NCBI GenBank assembly: GCA_003161615.1
Contig: PMOB01000019.1
Span: 229,971-293,970 of the forward strand
DNA from: Actinomycetota bacterium
GTDB taxonomy: Bacteria; Actinomycetota; Thermoleophilia; Gaiellales; Gaiellaceae
Direction: 5' to 3'
DNA: 64,000 nucleotides
Under the pieces are notes generated by a model. The model had not been told where the DNA came from. It saw only the letters and a list, made by a program, of their open reading frames with translations, and did not search any database. The number at the start of each line of letters is the position of its first letter. Position 1 is the first letter of the stretch. The position numbers and the translations under genes were made by a program. Below are positions 61,443 to 64,000 of this stretch, one piece after another.

Positions 61443-62368
61443 TTGCGCCTCACGATCACGGACGCTGTCGCCCGCTGGTGGTGCCTGCCGACGACGACGA
61501 GCCCATACCTCCCGTGCCGAGACGGCGCGGTCAGCCGAAGGACTGCGCCGTGCGCGGTGCCGTGCTTGCCCGCGAACCACCAGCGGTACGCCCCCGACAC
61601 CGACTGGACCTCGGCCCTGAAGCGCCGGGCCACGCGCGTGTAGATCGCGCCCTGGGGAAGCGCGACGTCGAGAAGCCGGACGACGACCCGCTTCCGCTCG
61701 CCGGGCGGAGTGACGTTTCCGGCGAGGTCGAGCGCGCCGATCTCTAGGACGTACCGTCCCTGCGGCAGCGCCGCATGGTCCTTCCGGCCGTTCCACTTGA
61801 TCTCGCTGCGCGTGCGCGTGCGTCGGCCGAGGATGATCCGCGTGCCGCCGAGATAGACGACGGGATGCGCCGCTTCGCTGAGGCTGTATTGCACGTGGAT
61901 CGTGCGCTTGGCGCCGGGCACGAAGCCGTGCCGGCCGGTGAACGCCAAGAGCACCTTCGGCACAGTCGTGTCGACCTGGATCTTGTTCGGCAGCAGAATC
62001 GTCCACCGCGCGGTCGCGAGCTTGACCTGTGCCTGGTACGTGCCGCTCGAGATGCGGCCGCCGGTGTCGGTCTTCCCGTCCCAGAGGAACGTCGCGTAGC
62101 CCTTCTGCCGGTGGACGTGCGTGGCGAGCGTGTCGACTGTGCGCCGCGACGAGTCCTCGATCGAGACCGTCAGCCAGTCGGAGTGGCGGAGCTTGATCCG
62201 GATCGAGGCTTTCGCCGTCGCGCAGCCGCAGACCGGCGAAAACGCCTTCGGCACGGTCGCTCCCGAGATCGGGCTCTTGATCAGCTTCAGGTGCTCGGTG
62301 ATCGCGAACGCGGCAGCGGTGGCCACCAGCAGGCCCAGGAGCGTCACCGTCGAGAGAACCCGCTGCAA
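61439..62368 (-). CDS. Exported protein with FlgD-type Ig-like domains
   Basis: The 309-residue protein has a signal or anchor helix (about 5-23), then two FlgD-Ig-like beta domains. The first carries ATFLWDGKTDTGGRISSGTYQAQV near 92 and the second SEIKWNGRKDHAALPQGRYVLEIGALDLAGN near 188. A third beta region ends at residue 309. No enzyme motif is visible. It is coupled by GTGA to the ligase-like protein, suggesting a periplasmic/extracellular partner of glycan attachment. A TTG start is supported by TAGAAT 9 bases upstream. Confidence 0.72.
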   Translation of the reverse strand: MQRVLSTVTLLGLLVATAAAFAITEHLKLIKSPISGATVPKAFSPVCGCATAKASIRIKLRHSDWLTVSIEDSSRRTVDTLATHVHRQKGYATFLWDGKTDTGGRISSGTYQAQVKLATARWTILLPNKIQVDTTVPKVLLAFTGRHGFVPGAKRTIHVQYSLSEAAHPVVYLGGTRIILGRRTRTRSEIKWNGRKDHAALPQGRYVLEIGALDLAGNVTPPGERKRVVVRLLDVALPQGAIYTRVARRFRAEVQSVSGAYRWWFAGKHGTAHGAVLRLTAPSRHGRYGLVVVGRHHQRATASVIVRRK

Positions 62369-62377
62369 AGCGGGACG

Positions 62378-62383
62378 ATTCTA
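62378..62383 (-). promoter_or_regulatory. Predicted -10 box TAGAAT of the Ig-like/ligase operon
   Basis: TAGAAT ends 9 bases before the TTG at 62368. It is the closest match to TATAAT on the minus strand here. Confidence 0.45.
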
Positions 62384-62406
62384 CGGCGCGCCGATTAAGA
62401 GAGTGA

Positions 62407-63291
62407 TTAGGCCTGCTCGAGCGGGACGCGCGGGCCGGCCCGCATCACGCGCACGGTGTAGATCCCGAGCACGATGATGAGGACGCCGATCCCGATCCCG
62501 AGGACCCAGTTCGCGGCCGGCACGTTGAGGAGTTTGAGGCCGCTGAGGATGAGGATCCCGCCGAGCCCGCCGCGAATCGTCAGATCCGGCACCTTCACCG
62601 TGTAGCGGCTCGAAATGAGGATTCCGGGCACCGAGCCGGTGAGGAGCCACGCGGTCGCGTGCAGGTCGACGTCGCCGATGATCAGGTGTCCGACGCCGGC
62701 GATCCAGAGCAGCGCCGCGGCGTGGAAGATGTCCGTCCCGACGATCCGCGCCATCGTCAGTGGGTAGGCGAGCACCATCACGAGGCCGAAGTACGTGCCG
62801 CTGCCGACGGAGGTGAGGCCGACGATGAAGCCGAAGACGGCGCCCGTGGCGAGCGCGATCGCCTTGTCGCGGCCACTCATGATGAACGGCGCCGCGCTCG
62901 GCTGGACGCCGCGCGACACGAACGACTTGGCGAGGAAGCCGCCGCCGCCGCCGATCAACGCCGCGCCGACCGCGTAGCCGAGAACCGTCTGCGCGTTACT
63001 GATCTCGTTCCGGAGCACCCAGGAGAGCGCGACGCCGGCGATCGCGAACGGTCCGGAGGCGGCGAACAGCCACAGCGTCAGATGTCCGTGCACCGTTCCC
63101 AGCCGCCGGTGCCGGATCGCTCCGAACGTCTTGAAGATCGCGCCGTGGAAGATGTCCGTCCCGACGGCGTAAGTCGGCTTGAAGCCGAAGACGATGATCA
63201 GGATCGGCGTCATCAGCGAACCGCCGCCGACACCCGTCAGGCCGACGATCAGCCCGAGGCCGAGCCCCGTCAACGTGAACTGCCAGGTCAC
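62407..63291 (-). CDS. TauE/SafE-family permease (sulfite/organosulfonate or sulfate transport)
   Basis: The 294-residue protein has eight predicted spans in two homologous halves, each with the family glycine loop: GLTGVGGGSLMTPIL near 18 and FIVGLTSVGSGTYFGLV near 155. TDIFHGAIFK and TDIFHAAALLWIAG mark the paired half-repeats. TauE/SafE proteins move sulfur anions or other small anions. It is coupled by GTGA to the cysN gene upstream, so sulfate import or sulfite export beside sulfate activation is likely. Confidence 0.87.
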   Translation of the reverse strand: MTWQFTLTGLGLGLIVGLTGVGGGSLMTPILIIVFGFKPTYAVGTDIFHGAIFKTFGAIRHRRLGTVHGHLTLWLFAASGPFAIAGVALSWVLRNEISNAQTVLGYAVGAALIGGGGGFLAKSFVSRGVQPSAAPFIMSGRDKAIALATGAVFGFIVGLTSVGSGTYFGLVMVLAYPLTMARIVGTDIFHAAALLWIAGVGHLIIGDVDLHATAWLLTGSVPGILISSRYTVKVPDLTIRGGLGGILILSGLKLLNVPAANWVLGIGIGVLIIVLGIYTVRVMRAGPRVPLEQA

Positions 63292-64000
63292 GGCTTGGCG
63301 CTGAGGACCGTGCCGGCGCCGACCGTCTCGTTCGTCGCCTCGTCGATGAGGACGAACGCGCCGGTGGTGCGGTTCTCGGCGTAGGGATCGACGCACAGCG
63401 GCTCCGAGAGGCGGAGCCGCACGACGCCGATGTCGTTCAGCTCGAGCCGCTCAGGGCCGGGAATCTCCTCGATCGCGTGCACGTCGACGCGCGAGACGAG
63501 CTCGTCGGCGATCGCGCGCACGGAGCGGGTCGTCTGCTTGACCGCGAGCCGCGCGCGCGGCTCGAGCGGCCGCTCGCTCATCCAGCAGACGCGCGCCTCG
63601 ATCTCCCGCGCGACAGTCGGAGGAGCGGCGGGATCGGCGAGCATGTCGCCGCGTGAGACGTCGATGTCGTCGGCGAGGAGCATCCGGACGGACATCGGCG
63701 GTATGGCGCTCTCGATCTCGCCGTCGAGCGTCTCGATCGCCTCCACCCGCGTCCGCAGCCCCGCGGGAAGGACGATGACCTCGTCGCCGGGGCTCCAGAC
63801 ACCGCCCGCGACCTGTCCCGCGTAGCCGCGATAGTCGTGATGCGCGTCCGACTGGGGCCGGATCACCCACTGGACCGGGAAGCGCCGGCTGTCTAGGACG
63901 CGGTCGGTCGAGATCTCCACGGTCTCCAGGTAGTCGAGGAGGACCGGCCCCTCGTACCACGGCGCGTTCTCGGAACGGTCGACGACGTTGTCGCCGTTGA
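63288..64000 (-). CDS. cysN: Sulfate adenylyltransferase subunit 1 CysN, C-terminal part (5' end beyond window)
   Basis: The frame is open from the right edge; 237 residues are visible and the GTPase N-terminus is missing. The visible start NGDNVVDRSENAPWYEGPVLLDYLE is the block just after the G domain in CysN. RFPVQWVIRP, YAGQVAGGVWSPGDEVIVLP and DIDVSRGDML follow, which are elongation-factor-like domains II and III. CysN powers APS formation by CysD. No APS kinase domain is fused at the C-terminus, since the protein ends shortly after domain III. It supplies activated sulfate for cysteine synthesis and for PAPS users such as the two sulfotransferases. Confidence 0.92.
   Translation of the reverse strand, partial: NGDNVVDRSENAPWYEGPVLLDYLETVEISTDRVLDSRRFPVQWVIRPQSDAHHDYRGYAGQVAGGVWSPGDEVIVLPAGLRTRVEAIETLDGEIESAIPPMSVRMLLADDIDVSRGDMLADPAAPPTVAREIEARVCWMSERPLEPRARLAVKQTTRSVRAIADELVSRVDVHAIEEIPGPERLELNDIGVVRLRLSEPLCVDPYAENRTTGAFVLIDEATNETVGAGTVLSAKP

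Overview
The window is very GC-rich, densely packed and free of mobile elements. GTG starts are common, and neighbouring genes are usually joined by 4-base ATGA or GTGA overlaps. A HelD-type helicase, an F420-type luciferase-like oxidoreductase, Streptomyces-inhibitor-like and chagasin-like secreted proteins, and apparently leaderless genes point to an actinobacterium (Actinomycetota). A deep lineage such as Thermoleophilia is a guess, not something the sequence proves. I found no tRNA, rRNA, CRISPR array, transposase or integrase. No gene-free stretch exceeds 300 bases; the longest is 48212-48455 (244 bases).

From 1 to about 48200 the window is one large surface-polysaccharide locus made of several operons. 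The left end (1-6072, minus strand) holds a partial glycosyltransferase, a Wzz-like chain-length protein, a PQQ-propeller lipoprotein, an ATP-grasp enzyme, a short initiating sugar-phosphate transferase and a membrane GT2. Two tandem secreted clan GH-A glycosidases follow (6094-9016), then a carbohydrate-binding-like secreted protein and an O-antigen-ligase-like membrane protein (9125-11265). Next is a UDP-sulfoquinovose synthase with intact catalytic residues (11258-12448).

The plus-strand block 14193-20583 encodes methyltransferases, a GT2, a Wzm/Wzt ABC exporter whose ATPase carries a C-terminal extension, an exostosin-like transferase and an FkbM methyltransferase. This is the layout expected for ABC-exported, end-modified glycans. 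The minus-strand block 20592-27580 supplies an aminosugar aminotransferase, an SDR that lacks its catalytic Tyr, a GT/methyltransferase fusion and three more transferases. Region 27610-36255 adds an acetyltransferase, GT2, methyltransferase, second aminotransferase, cupin, GT4, a full-length initiating transferase and a ligase/polymerase with a TPR tail. Region 36277-48211 supplies nucleotide sugars (an RmlB-like dehydratase with an altered active site, an RmlA-like transferase, GDP-mannose dehydratase and GDP-fucose synthase), GT4 enzymes, another polymerase/ligase and two multi-span membrane proteins.

The right part (48456-64000) is mixed: a methyltransferase/ATP-grasp/small-protein trio, two related small secreted proteins, an SSI-like domain, a GNAT, an aldo-keto reductase, two PAPS-type sulfotransferases, HelD, a chagasin-like inhibitor, an F420-type oxidoreductase, a PIG-L deacetylase behind a cluster of palindromes, a fourth ligase-like protein, and at the edge a TauE/SafE permease with the 3' part of cysN. 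Sulfoquinovose synthesis, two sulfotransferases and sulfate activation together suggest a sulfonated or sulfated cell-surface glycan.

Two expression features recur. Many first genes have a TANNNT -10 box 5-9 bases before the start codon, implying leaderless mRNAs. Two and possibly three genes appear to start at CTG inside CTGA overlaps.
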